Positions 25,186-33,401 of a stretch of 64,000 nucleotides of DNA are shown piece by piece. The stretch spans positions 620,001 to 684,000 of the forward strand of contig CBDDGJ010000003.1 of NCBI GenBank assembly GCA_965227805.1. The letters run 5' to 3'. The notes beneath the pieces were generated by a model. That model had not been told where the DNA came from. It saw only the letters and a program-made list of their open reading frames with translations, and ran no database searches. Numbering within the stretch: the stretch's first letter is position 1; every line of letters begins with the position of its first letter. A program made the translations under genes and the position numbers. The stretch is from CBDDGJ01 sp965227805. Its GTDB lineage: Bacteria > Pseudomonadota > Alphaproteobacteria > RS24.

Positions 25186-26154
25186 ATGAAACGCAGTTTT
25201 TTTCCGGCTTTTATTTTAAGTGCAACTTTAGGCATGGTATCATTGCCAGCTTTCGCACAAGACAGTGAACAATATGAATATGCACATGCAAGTGCGAAAG
25301 CATCAGAAACCCTATTATTGGATGTCGCCATTGCGGGTGATCGCCTTGTGAGCGTCGGGGAATATGGCCATATTATCTATAGCGATGATAAGGGCGAAAG
25401 CTGGATGCAAGCCGAAAGCGTGCCGACACGTGCCACGCTAACCAGTATTTTCTTTCTTGATACGCAAACCGGTTATGCCGTGGGGCATGATGCAGTTGTT
25501 TTGAAAACCGAAGATGGCGGCAAAAGCTGGGATTTACGCTATAGCGCACCAGATTTAGAAAACCCACTTTTCGGGGTTTACTTTAAGGATGCGCTACATG
25601 GCTTTGCTGTTGGCGGGTTCTCATTTATGGTAGAAACCAATGATGGCGGCATGACATGGCAAGAACGGACGCTTATTCCTGATTCAATAGATGATTTCCA
25701 TCTTAATGATCTATTTGCCGATAAAGCGGGACGGGTTTTTGTTCCTGCAGAATATGGCTATGTATATCGCTCGGATACAAATGGTGATAATTTCAGTATG
25801 ATTGCAACTGGCTATGAGGGTTCATTTTGGGGTGGCCAAGTATTGAATAATGGCACGATTCTCGTATGGGGTATGCGCGGGAATGTTTACCGGTCTACCG
25901 ATGGGGGCAATACGTGGCAAAAAGCCGATACAGGAACGGATCGTTCGGTTTCCGGCGGCACACAGCTTGCCGATGGCACGGTTGTGCTTACGGGGCTTTC
26001 GGGTTTGGTTTTGGTTAGCCGTGATAATGGCAAGACATTCAAGGAAACGGTGCGCTCTGACCGCACAAGTTTTGCGACGGTTGCCGCCATTGACGCTGAT
26101 AAGGTATTATTATTTGGTGATCCGGGCGTAAAACCGCAAGATGTGCCAGAATAA
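25186..26154 (+). CDS. YCF48-like exported beta-propeller protein
   Basis: 322 residues from ATG 25186, preceded by GGGAGGG; the signal peptide MKRSFFPAFILSATLGMVSL ends PAFAQD. Repeated Asp-box/BNR-type units (SDDKGESW, TEDGGKSWDLRY, TNDGGMTWQERT, STDGGNTWQKAD, SRDNGKTF) mark a Ycf48/sialidase-type propeller. The role is probably as a periplasmic partner of the DUF1329 protein 79 bases upstream. The RND-family transporter normally found next is absent, and a dispersed repeat begins at the stop codon. Confidence 0.87.
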   Translation: MKRSFFPAFILSATLGMVSLPAFAQDSEQYEYAHASAKASETLLLDVAIAGDRLVSVGEYGHIIYSDDKGESWMQAESVPTRATLTSIFFLDTQTGYAVGHDAVVLKTEDGGKSWDLRYSAPDLENPLFGVYFKDALHGFAVGGFSFMVETNDGGMTWQERTLIPDSIDDFHLNDLFADKAGRVFVPAEYGYVYRSDTNGDNFSMIATGYEGSFWGGQVLNNGTILVWGMRGNVYRSTDGGNTWQKADTGTDRSVSGGTQLADGTVVLTGLSGLVLVSRDNGKTFKETVRSDRTSFATVAAIDADKVLLFGDPGVKPQDVPE

Positions 26155-26478
26155 AGGCGCTTTTTATTGAGTGCTACACATTGCATTTTGTTTGTCGCGC
26201 GATTGCCTATCGATTCATAGCAAGCGCCCGCCACCACTCACAGTACTAATCTAGCTGCACACCCCGACGCCGCCGCGCGGGCGTGAATGACGTGCTTTCT
26301 TTTTGGTCACTACACATTTGCTACGCAAATGGTCGTTCCTAACCCAAAACCCGCGAACAAGCTCTTTTTCTTTTTTGCTGCAGCTATGTCATGTCCACGC
26401 GCAGATGCCCCTTCATATAGCGGAAATCAAGCGCGGGCATTCTTGTTGGATATCACACATTCGCTAGCCGTGTGGGGC
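26155..26478 (-). repeat. Composite dispersed repeat, locus 2
   Basis: Diverged copy in the opposite orientation to locus 1, filling the gap between the convergent YCF48 and DUF3126 genes. On the minus strand it holds a diverged form of the long hairpin (GCGC arms around TATAT, about 26395-26437), the purine-rich GCAGCAAAAAAGAAAAAG spacer, the hairpin CATTTGC-GTA-GCAAATG (26331-26315), the GCGCCCGCGCGGC module and the GCTTGCTATGAATCGATAGG module ending ATGCAATGTGTAG. No ORF here looks real. Confidence 0.82.
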
Positions 26479-26691
26479 TTATAATGTAGGTAGGTCGAAA
26501 TCTAAAATCGCCATGTTAAAGGCATAAGACACTTCGCCCTCTTCATCGTCGCGACAAAGCGTGCCGATAAATTCGTCATCCAAAAACACCTCGATCATGT
26601 CATCCCTGCCACCACGCTTTACGCGAAACTTGTCATTCTCAAACTTCATTTGCAAATAAGTCTGCACCCGTAAAATTTCATCATTTTTCAT
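26479..26691 (-). CDS. DUF3126 family protein
   Basis: 70 residues: MKNDEILRVQTYLQMKFEND at the start and EVSYAFNMAILDFDLPTL at the end. This matches the short alphaproteobacterial DUF3126 proteins, which lie directly downstream of cysE as here (20 bases). The fold is predicted mixed alpha-beta, with no catalytic residues evident. The function is unknown; the constant pairing suggests a link with sulfur or cysteine metabolism. Confidence 0.88.
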   Translation of the reverse strand: MKNDEILRVQTYLQMKFENDKFRVKRGGRDDMIEVFLDDEFIGTLCRDDEEGEVSYAFNMAILDFDLPTL

Positions 26692-26711
26692 ATACGTTTC
26701 CCTTAAATTAT

Positions 26712-27530
26712 CTATTCGTCTTCTGTATGCGGGTCGAAATGGTGATCCATTTGTTGTGACGGGTTTGGACCACTCACCTTGCCCACGACTTTGGCAGGCA
26801 CACCTACGGCTGTGCTATAGGCGGGAATATCGGTAAGCACAACACTGCCGCCGCCGATTTTTGCACAATCGCCAATATGAATATTCCCCAATACTTTTGC
26901 ACCCACCGAAATAAGCACGCCATTGCCGATTTTTGGATGACGATCACCGGCCTCGCGCCCGCTGCCCCCCAAAGTGACACCGTGAAAAATAGACACATCA
27001 TCGCCAATACGCGCCGTCTCTCCAATCACCACACCCGTTGCATGGTCAATAAATACGCCTTTGCCAATATGTGCCGCCGGATGAATATCAAGCTGGAACA
27101 CCTCCGATATACGGTTTTGTAAATAAAGCGCCAGCCCCCGCCGTTTGTCTTGCAATAATTCATGCGCGCAACGATAAGCCTGCAAAGCCAAAAAGCCCTT
27201 ATAATAAAGTGCCACATCCACATAGCTCTGGCAGGCAGGGTCGCGCTCAAAGGCGGCAACAATATCCGCCCGCATGGCTTGCTTGATGACCGCACTATTT
27301 GCAAAACCGCTTTGAAAGACCTCCGCGAGGGGGCGCGTGCCAACTTCCGAATTTGCGAGTTTCTCGGCTAAATGTGTGCCAAGTGCCGTTTCCAAATCAT
27401 CAAAATTCAAAATAATATTATGCAAAAAGCCACATAAAACAGTTTCGCGCGCAGCTAAAGCCTCTGCCTCGCGCCTTATACGCGCCCATACGGGGTCTGC
27501 TTTTTTAATCTTTGCCGCTAAAGAGCTCAT
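26712..27530 (-). CDS. cysE: Serine O-acetyltransferase
   Basis: 272 residues. Acetyl-CoA plus serine to O-acetylserine, the entry to cysteine synthesis. The N-terminal helical SATase domain (DPVWARIRREAEALAARETV, then LCGFLHNIIL) precedes the left-handed beta-helix hexapeptide domain with the active site in DIHPAAHIGKGVFIDHATG and GDDVSIFHGVTLGGSG, and ends with a flexible acidic tail typical of the feedback-inhibited enzyme. Upstream it diverges from the enoyl-CoA hydratase gene. Confidence 0.97.
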   Translation of the reverse strand: MSSLAAKIKKADPVWARIRREAEALAARETVLCGFLHNIILNFDDLETALGTHLAEKLANSEVGTRPLAEVFQSGFANSAVIKQAMRADIVAAFERDPACQSYVDVALYYKGFLALQAYRCAHELLQDKRRGLALYLQNRISEVFQLDIHPAAHIGKGVFIDHATGVVIGETARIGDDVSIFHGVTLGGSGREAGDRHPKIGNGVLISVGAKVLGNIHIGDCAKIGGGSVVLTDIPAYSTAVGVPAKVVGKVSGPNPSQQMDHHFDPHTEDE

Positions 27531-27628
27531 AAACTTCTCTCAAACATAAATTTCTATAGTATGCTTTGAAGGATAATCAGCTATGACAGGAATGTCCATA
27601 AAGAAATGACATTAAATGAAAGGATAAT

Positions 27629-28402
27629 ATGATGGAGATAAAAACCGATAGCCCGTTTTTATCGGCGCATTTTGAGGCGCATAGTGCACAGGTGATATTA
27701 AATAATCCGGCGCGGCACAATATTATTGATGCACAAAGCTGGGCGGCCTTACCGGGTTTATTCGCGCAGCTTGCCGCCTTACCCGATATAAGGCTGATTA
27801 TCTTGCGCGGGGCAGGCGATAAGGCTTTTTGTGCCGGTGCCGATGTAACGCAATTACCCGATAAAGCGCACGCGGATGACGCGCATATCACAGATGGCTT
27901 TGCGGCGATTGCGGCCTGCCCCGTGCCGAGCGTGGCGGCTATCAATGGGCTATGTATCGGCGGGGGTGTGGGGCTTGCTCTTTGTTGTGATTTACGCATT
28001 GCGCGCGCAGATAGCCGCTTTCTTATTCCGTCAGGCAGGCTGGGCATTGCGTATCCGATACGTGTGACGCATCGTTTGGCAGAGTTAATCGGGCCTGCAA
28101 AAGCAAAGGAAATGTTTTTCACCGGTCAATCTTATAACGCACAGGCCGCCCTGGATATGGGGCTGGTAAACAGGCTGATTGCGCCCGATGCATTTGAAAG
28201 TGAGCTTATTCATATTTCCGAACAGATTTGTGCCCAAGCCCCATTGAGTTTGCGCGCCTCTAAATATATTATCGATCAAGGTGCCGCAGGCGATTTTGCA
28301 GGCATGAACACGCAGGTGCGCATATGTGCCCAGAGTGCTGACCATGCCGAAGGCAAACAGGCTTTCTTAGAAAAACGCGCCCCGCACTTTACAGGAAAAT
28401 AA
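27629..28402 (+). CDS. Enoyl-CoA hydratase/isomerase (crotonase) family protein
   Basis: 257 residues. Crotonase fold: the oxyanion-hole stretch FCAGADVTQLPDK and INGLCIGGGVGLALCCDLRIA are present. Both glutamates used by classical hydratases are missing: the first position reads GGGVGLAL and the second IPSGRLG. It is therefore unlikely to be a standard beta-oxidation hydratase and may be an isomerase, hydrolase or lyase of the superfamily. Start at 27629 or the adjacent ATG 27632; AAAGGA lies upstream. It is followed by the SDR gene after 33 bases, probably one operon. Confidence 0.85.
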   Translation: MMEIKTDSPFLSAHFEAHSAQVILNNPARHNIIDAQSWAALPGLFAQLAALPDIRLIILRGAGDKAFCAGADVTQLPDKAHADDAHITDGFAAIAACPVPSVAAINGLCIGGGVGLALCCDLRIARADSRFLIPSGRLGIAYPIRVTHRLAELIGPAKAKEMFFTGQSYNAQAALDMGLVNRLIAPDAFESELIHISEQICAQAPLSLRASKYIIDQGAAGDFAGMNTQVRICAQSADHAEGKQAFLEKRAPHFTGK

Positions 28403-28435
28403 ATAGGAACATAAATAAAATGAGGGAGATAATTT

Positions 28436-29230
28436 ATGGATTTTTCAAATCAAACGGCCATTATTACCGGTGCATCATCAGGCATAGGGGCAGCAGCAGC
28501 GCAAGCGATTGCGCGGCGCGGCGGGCGCGTGGTGATCAATTATTCCAAAAGTGAAGCCGCTGCCAAAGCCGTGGCGGAAAATTGTATCGCAGCAGGTGGC
28601 GCCGCCATTACCGTTCAGGCCGATGTCTCAGACAAAGCGCAATGCAAACACCTTGCCGCAGCGGCGTTAGACCACTGGGGGCAGATAGATATTGTGGTAA
28701 ATAATGCCGGCACGACAAAATTTGTTGATCATGATCATCTGGACGGATTAGACGCACAAGATTTCGAACATATTTATGCACTTAATCTTATCGGTGCCTA
28801 TCAGATGATAAGTTCCAGCCGCGACGCCCTTGCGCGGAGCGAAAACGGGGCGGTGGTAAATATTTCGTCTGTCGCGGGGCTTCGGGGTATTGGCTCTTCC
28901 GTGGCCTATGTGGCCTCTAAGGGGGCGCTTAATTCCATGACGCTGGCCCTGGCCCGTGCCTTGGGGGCAGATGATATTCGCGTTAATGCAGTATGCCCGG
29001 GGTTTGTGGGCACAGATTGGTTTCGCAATGCATTTGGAGACGCAGGTTTTGAAAAAATTGTAACCGCACAAAAATCATCAACCCCACTTAAGCGTGCTGG
29101 CCGACCAGAAGATATTGAAGGGGCAATTATGTTTTTTGCAAGCCTATTGAGCAAGCATATTACCGGTCAATTATTGGCAGTGGATGGCGGTATGCTTTTG
29201 GGTATGCCGTTTAAGTCCAGCGCGCCATAG
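28436..29230 (+). CDS. Short-chain dehydrogenase/reductase (SDR)
   Basis: 264 residues, classical SDR. Nucleotide motif TGASSGIGAAAAQAIARRGG, VNNAGT, catalytic Ser in VNISSVAGLRG and the YVASK tetrad, C-terminal PEDIEGAIMFFASLLSKHIT and GQLLAVDGGM. The Asn-Tyr-Ser after the first strand suggests NADP preference, which is inference. The substrate is unknown; FabG-like sequence and the adjacent crotonase-family gene suggest acyl or hydroxyacyl substrates. Confidence 0.9.
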   Translation: MDFSNQTAIITGASSGIGAAAAQAIARRGGRVVINYSKSEAAAKAVAENCIAAGGAAITVQADVSDKAQCKHLAAAALDHWGQIDIVVNNAGTTKFVDHDHLDGLDAQDFEHIYALNLIGAYQMISSSRDALARSENGAVVNISSVAGLRGIGSSVAYVASKGALNSMTLALARALGADDIRVNAVCPGFVGTDWFRNAFGDAGFEKIVTAQKSSTPLKRAGRPEDIEGAIMFFASLLSKHITGQLLAVDGGMLLGMPFKSSAP

Positions 29231-29815
29231 ACGGACAAACATTTTTTTACGCTACACATTCGCTGGCGCGAATGGGCGCTTGATCCCCACACCCGCGAAC
29301 AAGCTCTTTTTCTTTTTTGCTGCAGCAAAACAAGCACTCGTGCGAATGGGCGCTTTTATTGGGCACTACACATTGCATTTTTGTTTGTCGCGCGATTGCC
29401 TACCGATTCATAGCAAGCACCCGCCACCCATCACAGTCCTAGTCTAGCTGCACACTCTCACGCCGCCGCGCGGGCGCAAATGACGTGCTTTCTTTTTGGA
29501 TGCTACACATTTTTATTGGGCACTACACATTCCTGACGGAATGACGTGCCTGTCCTATCGCACGCGGAACGCGCTTCTTTCTTTTCTGCTGTAACCATGC
29601 CCGCGCGCAGATGCGCCTTTATATAGCGCAAATCAAGCGCGGGCGCGTATTCTTTTTGGGCACGACACATTGCATTTTTGTTTGTCGCGCGCTTGCTTAC
29701 CGATTCATAGCAAGCACTCACCACCACACATAGACCTAGTCTAGCTGCCTCTGCTCACGCTCCCGCATGGGCACGCGGAACGCGCTCTTTTTCTTTTCTG
29801 TTGCAGGCGTATAAA
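29231..29815 (-). repeat. Composite dispersed repeat, locus 3 (largest copy)
   Basis: 585 bases starting at the SDR stop codon. On the minus strand it contains two copies of the GTGTGCAGCTAGACTAGG and GCTTGCTATGAATCGG module, the hairpin CATTCC-GTCA-GGAATG (29543-29528), the hairpin CATTCGC-GCCA-GCGAATG (29274-29257), and a variant of the long hairpin: GCCCGCGC/GCGCGGGC (29599-29606/29637-29644) around GCGC/GCGC and a TATATA loop. The purine spacer appears three times. Module order differs from locus 1, so copies have been shuffled or assembled piecewise. Confidence 0.85.
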
Positions 29816-29842
29816 ACACCATTTTATTTTATCTGAAAATCA

Positions 29843-30027
29843 TGTATTGTGGTGTCACCCACACCCATGAGGGTATGGCTGGGGCTTAAACAACCCCTTT
29901 CTAAACCGGCGAGATAGTCGCCGCAATAACTGTCACCACGACTTTTAGTCGGGGTGGCGACGTTATACAAAAGGTCACACGACTAAAGGCGTTGCGGCCA
30001 ATGTTTAGAATGGTTTGTTTACACCCC
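29843..30027 (+). ncRNA. Highly structured leader or small RNA upstream of a terminator
   Basis: Successive hairpins on the plus strand: ACCC-ATGA-GGGT (about 29863-29874), GGGG/CCCC around CTTAAACAA (29881-29897), CGGCGA-GATAG-TCGCCG (29907-29923) and a bulged stem around GACTTTTAGTC (29932-29961). The loop and 3' arm sequence CTTTTAGTCG can also pair with CGACTAAAGG at 29980-29989, so alternative folds exist. Directly downstream is a strong terminator and then a small membrane-protein gene. This could be an attenuation leader or an independent small RNA. No known family is recognised. Confidence 0.5.
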
Positions 30028-30059
30028 GGCACCAAGTTTTGCTTGGTGCCGTTTTATTT
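30028..30059 (+). terminator. Rho-independent terminator
   Basis: Perfect 9-bp stem GGCACCAAG (30028-30036) and CTTGGTGCC (30042-30050), a five-base TTTTG loop, then GTTTTATTT. It ends the structured RNA from about 29843 and sits only 23 bases before the ATG of the 61-residue membrane protein, so it could act as an attenuator. Confidence 0.85.
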
Positions 30060-30081
30060 ACTACAAACGAGGAGGGTTAAT

Positions 30082-30267
30082 ATGACCAATGAGTATAGTA
30101 TGATAGCAGACATCTTAAACAAATTTCACACCTCGTCAGATATGATAAAAGCCATCTGGCTCATAGGGCTTACTGCAATTTTTTTAGGTGGCTTGTGGCT
30201 TATTCGCGATATAGTTAAAATCAGAACAAAGGCAAAAGCTGAACCGCCTAGAGAGATAGCAGACTAA
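30082..30267 (+). CDS. 61-residue membrane protein
   Basis: ATG at 30082 with GGAGGG five bases ahead; a longer in-frame start at 29992 would run through the terminator and is rejected. The product starts MTNEYSMIADILNKFHTSSD, has one transmembrane helix (IWLIGLTAIFLGGLWLIRDIV, about 25-44) and a charged, basic C-terminus (KIRTKAKAEPP). It resembles in outline phage holin-like or small stress proteins, but no family is recognised. It is preceded by a structured RNA with terminator and flanked on both sides by dispersed repeats. Confidence 0.6.
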   Translation: MTNEYSMIADILNKFHTSSDMIKAIWLIGLTAIFLGGLWLIRDIVKIRTKAKAEPPREIAD

Positions 30268-30284
30268 TCACAGCCTGCTTTTAT

Positions 30285-30618
30285 GCGCCCGCTTACCTTG
30301 CCACAGCAGAAAAGAAAGAAGCGCGTTCCGCGTGCAATAGGACAGGCGCGTCATTCCGTAAGGAATGTGTAGTGCCCAATAAAAATGCAATGTGTAGCGC
30401 CCAAAAAGAAAGCGCGCCCATGTTTGCGTTATATAGGGACGCCCCATGGGCGCGCCCGCAGCAGAAAAGAAAAAGAGCTTGTTCGCGGGTGTGGGGTTCA
30501 AGCGCCCATTCGCACGAGTGCTTGTTTTGCTGCAACAGAAAAGAAAAAGAGCTTGTTCGCGGGTGTGAGGATCAAGCGCCCATTCGCGCCAGCGAATGTG
30601 TAGCGTAAAATAAAGTAA
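30285..30618 (+). repeat. Composite dispersed repeat, locus 4
   Basis: Same orientation as locus 1. Order: purine spacer, GCGCGTTCCGCGTGCAATAG module with hairpin CATTCC-GTAA-GGAATG (30352-30367); long hairpin GCGCGCCCATG/CATGGGCGCGC (30412-30422/30445-30455); two consecutive copies of the CTTGTTCGCGGGTGTG module, the second with hairpin CATTCGC-GCCA-GCGAATG (30581-30598). The two tandem module copies differ in their ends, the first breaking off in CGAGTGCTTG. The 70-80-codon frames through this stretch come from the repeat and are not genes. Confidence 0.87.
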
Positions 30619-30737
30619 GCCACCTACCCGCCTTAGCTTAATAACGGCACATATGCCTGGTTTTCTAATAGGAATTGCATTTTCTATCGAAACTGCTAGA
30701 GTAAGAATAGATAGCGAGGGGGAGGACCATAAAACCC

Positions 30738-32543
30738 ATGAAAAAATTTACGCTTTTTCTTGCCATTTTTTTTGCAACAAGCCTAAGCGCGCACGCCGAA
30801 GGGCAAGACCGACATGCCTATTTCGGGGAGATGCATTTGCATACAGTGCTTTCTTTTGATGCCTATATATTCGGGAATCGCAATGGGCCGGAGGAAGCCT
30901 ACCGATATGCCAAGGGTGAGGCCATTAAACATCCGGCAGGGTTTGAGATGAAACTCACCCGCCCGCTAGATTTTCAGGCCGTAACCGACCATGCGATTTA
31001 TCTCGGCATGTTACCCGCTATGCATGACCCGAAACAGAAAGTATCAACGCACCCCATATCGCTGGATTTACGTAAAGCCAAAACCCCCGCCGAACGGTTG
31101 GTTGCCTTTCAAAAAATGTTCCCCATGCTTAACCCCGAAAATGCAGCAACGGATGATTTAGTCGATGAAAATATTATGAAATCAGCATGGGGGCGCATTA
31201 TCAAGGCGGCAGAAGATAATAATGAACCGGGTAAATTCACCACCTTTATTGCTTATGAATATACATCCGGCCCCAAACATCAGAATTTACACCGCAATGT
31301 TTTCTTCAAGGGAAGTGAAGCGCCTGTTTTGCCCTTTAGCCGCATTATGTCGACGAATCCGGAAGACCTATGGAATTGGATGGATGCCTTGCGCGAAAAA
31401 GGTATAGAGTCTATTGCCATACCGCATAATTCCAACGGATCAAATGGCCTTATGTTTACACAAGAGGATTGGGCGGGTAATCATATGGATAAAGCCTATG
31501 CCGCTTTGCGTATGCGTAACGAGCCGGTTGTTGAAGTAACCCAGGTAAAAGGGGACAGTGAAACCCATCCCGCGCTTTCGCCCACTGATGAGTGGGCAGA
31601 TTTTGAAACCATGCCCTTTCTTATCGGCGTGTGGGAGCCAAGCAAGGAAAGCGGTTCTTATGTGCGCGAGGCTTATAAGACAGGGCTGAAACTAGATGCC
31701 GAAGGACGCGGTAATCCTTATAAATTCGGCCTTATCGGTGCCAGCGATACGCATGTCGGCGCGGGTGCATTTGATGAGACTAATTACTGGTCCAAAATCG
31801 GCGTGATAGATGCAACCGGAAAATTACGTGGCGCTGTGCCGTTGGATGAGCCACGCGCAGATGGCAGCAAATATAATGAAAACAACTTCCATACATGGAG
31901 TGCCTCGGGCCTTGCGGGGATTTGGGCAGAAGAAAATACGCGCGAAGCTCTATTTGATGCTATGCGCCGTAAGGAGGTCTTTGCCACAACGGGACCACGT
32001 ATGCGGATCCGCTTTTTTGCCGCCACTGATTTCAAGACCAATAATATCGCTGCACCCGATTTAACAAAAAAAGCCTATGACCATGGTGTGCCCATGGGGG
32101 GTGATTTAGTGCTTAGCGACAATCAAAGCCCGTATTTTCTGGTATGGGCATTGCGTGATGCGCTATCGCATAATCTACAGCGCGTGCAAATCGTAAAGGG
32201 CTGGATAGATGAAACAGGCAACACACAAGAACAGGTTTTTGACGTTGCCTGTGCCGATGGTGAACCAGATGCAAAAACGCATCGCTGCCCCCAAACCACA
32301 GCACGTGTAGACCTTAAGACCTGCACACCCAGTGCCCCCACAGGCGCGGATGAATTAAAACATTTTTGGCGCGATCCCGATTATAAGCCCGGACAAAAAG
32401 CCTTTTACTATATGCGCGTTTTAGAAAATCCGACGTGTCGCTGGTCGACATGGGATGCCATTCGTGCCGGGGTGCTACCGCGTGCCGGAATTGAAGCCAC
32501 CATTCAGGAACGCGCTTATTCGTCGCCAATTTGGGTAAACTAG
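30738..32543 (+). CDS. DUF3604 family exported protein
   Basis: 601 residues with a signal peptide (MKKFTLFLAIFFATSLSAHA). The PHP-like metal-binding pattern of DUF3604 is visible: YFGEMHLHTVLSFDAYIFG at the start, AVTDHAIYLG, IPHNSNGSNG and LIGASDTHVGAG. A hydrolase active on phosphate or other esters is the structural expectation, but no activity is established here. GAGGGGGAGG lies well upstream of ATG. The glycosyltransferase-like gene starts six bases after the stop. Confidence 0.88.
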   Translation: MKKFTLFLAIFFATSLSAHAEGQDRHAYFGEMHLHTVLSFDAYIFGNRNGPEEAYRYAKGEAIKHPAGFEMKLTRPLDFQAVTDHAIYLGMLPAMHDPKQKVSTHPISLDLRKAKTPAERLVAFQKMFPMLNPENAATDDLVDENIMKSAWGRIIKAAEDNNEPGKFTTFIAYEYTSGPKHQNLHRNVFFKGSEAPVLPFSRIMSTNPEDLWNWMDALREKGIESIAIPHNSNGSNGLMFTQEDWAGNHMDKAYAALRMRNEPVVEVTQVKGDSETHPALSPTDEWADFETMPFLIGVWEPSKESGSYVREAYKTGLKLDAEGRGNPYKFGLIGASDTHVGAGAFDETNYWSKIGVIDATGKLRGAVPLDEPRADGSKYNENNFHTWSASGLAGIWAEENTREALFDAMRRKEVFATTGPRMRIRFFAATDFKTNNIAAPDLTKKAYDHGVPMGGDLVLSDNQSPYFLVWALRDALSHNLQRVQIVKGWIDETGNTQEQVFDVACADGEPDAKTHRCPQTTARVDLKTCTPSAPTGADELKHFWRDPDYKPGQKAFYYMRVLENPTCRWSTWDAIRAGVLPRAGIEATIQERAYSSPIWVN

Positions 32544-32548
32544 ATCTT

Positions 32549-33304
32549 ATGCAAACAATTTTATGTATGAAATGGGGCACGCTTTATGGGCCGGAATATG
32601 TAAACCGGCTCTATAATGCAATTATGCGCCACACCACACGCCCGACACAACTCATCTGCTTTACGGATGATGTAACGGGGGTTGATAAGCGGGTGATTTG
32701 TTATCCCTTGCCTGAGATAAATTTGCCGACACATTTAGAATGGACACCATGGCGTAAACTTTCGCTGTGGCAATACCCGCTTGTCGGGCTTGAAGGTGAT
32801 ATTTTATTTCTTGACCTTGATTTGCTGATAACGGGTAATCTCGACCGGTTTTTCGATTACAAGCCCGGCACTTATTGCGTCATTGAGAATTGGACGCAAA
32901 TAGGAAAAAATATCGGAAACACAAGCTGCTATCGTTTTCCTACAGGGAAATATACAATAATTTACGATAAACTTATGGCCGCTCCTGATTTGGTTACAAA
33001 TGCACACCGGATAGAACAGCAATATATTAGTGCCACAATTTCGGAACAGTATTTTTGGCCACGTCATTGGTGCGAAAGTTTCAAACATACGCTTATGCCC
33101 GCTTGGCCAATGCGTATGTGGCAACCAGTGCCTGAACCCAAAGAGGCGAGTATTGTCGCCTTTACCGGTGTGCCCAACCCTGAAGATGCGATTATTGGCG
33201 CGTGGCCACTTTCGGAAAAGCGTAATAATGCCTTTTGGCGACTTTACTGGAAAATTTTCAAAAAATATCCGGCTTCCGATTGGGTAAAACGCCATTGGGT
33301 GTAA
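32549..33304 (+). CDS. Glycosyltransferase-like protein (GT-A fold, DxD)
   Basis: 251 residues from ATG 32549; a TTG at 32531 inside the upstream gene is less likely. The N-terminus TILCMKWGTLYGPEYVNRLY and the metal-binding motif ILFLDLDLLITGNLDRFF (DLD) resemble GT8-like or capsule-type transferases that transfer a sugar from a nucleotide donor. The C-terminus has VAFTGVPNPEDAI and many aromatic residues. No membrane segment, so it should be cytosolic. It is coupled to the DUF3604 gene. The substrate is unknown. Confidence 0.7.
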   Translation: MQTILCMKWGTLYGPEYVNRLYNAIMRHTTRPTQLICFTDDVTGVDKRVICYPLPEINLPTHLEWTPWRKLSLWQYPLVGLEGDILFLDLDLLITGNLDRFFDYKPGTYCVIENWTQIGKNIGNTSCYRFPTGKYTIIYDKLMAAPDLVTNAHRIEQQYISATISEQYFWPRHWCESFKHTLMPAWPMRMWQPVPEPKEASIVAFTGVPNPEDAIIGAWPLSEKRNNAFWRLYWKIFKKYPASDWVKRHWV

Positions 33305-33401
33305 GCCCTTTAGGTTTTATCCGATAGGGGTATGCCTTAATGAGTGCCCGCATGCAGGGGCATAGCCTGCCTATAAAGAATATGCACAATCAAATGGCTG
33401 C

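Noticed and set aside
29843..30060. tmRNA, 6S, SRP or RNase P RNA
   Set aside because: None of the conserved cores of these RNAs is present; only unnamed hairpins and a terminator can be supported.
29992..30081. Longer start for the 61-residue membrane protein
   Set aside because: The extra codons run through the terminator hairpin, and a good GGAGGG site precedes the ATG at 30082.
30372..30608. 70-80-codon frames in the dispersed repeats, both strands
   Set aside because: They arise from the repeat modules, lack ribosome-binding sites and differ between loci without preserving the frame.
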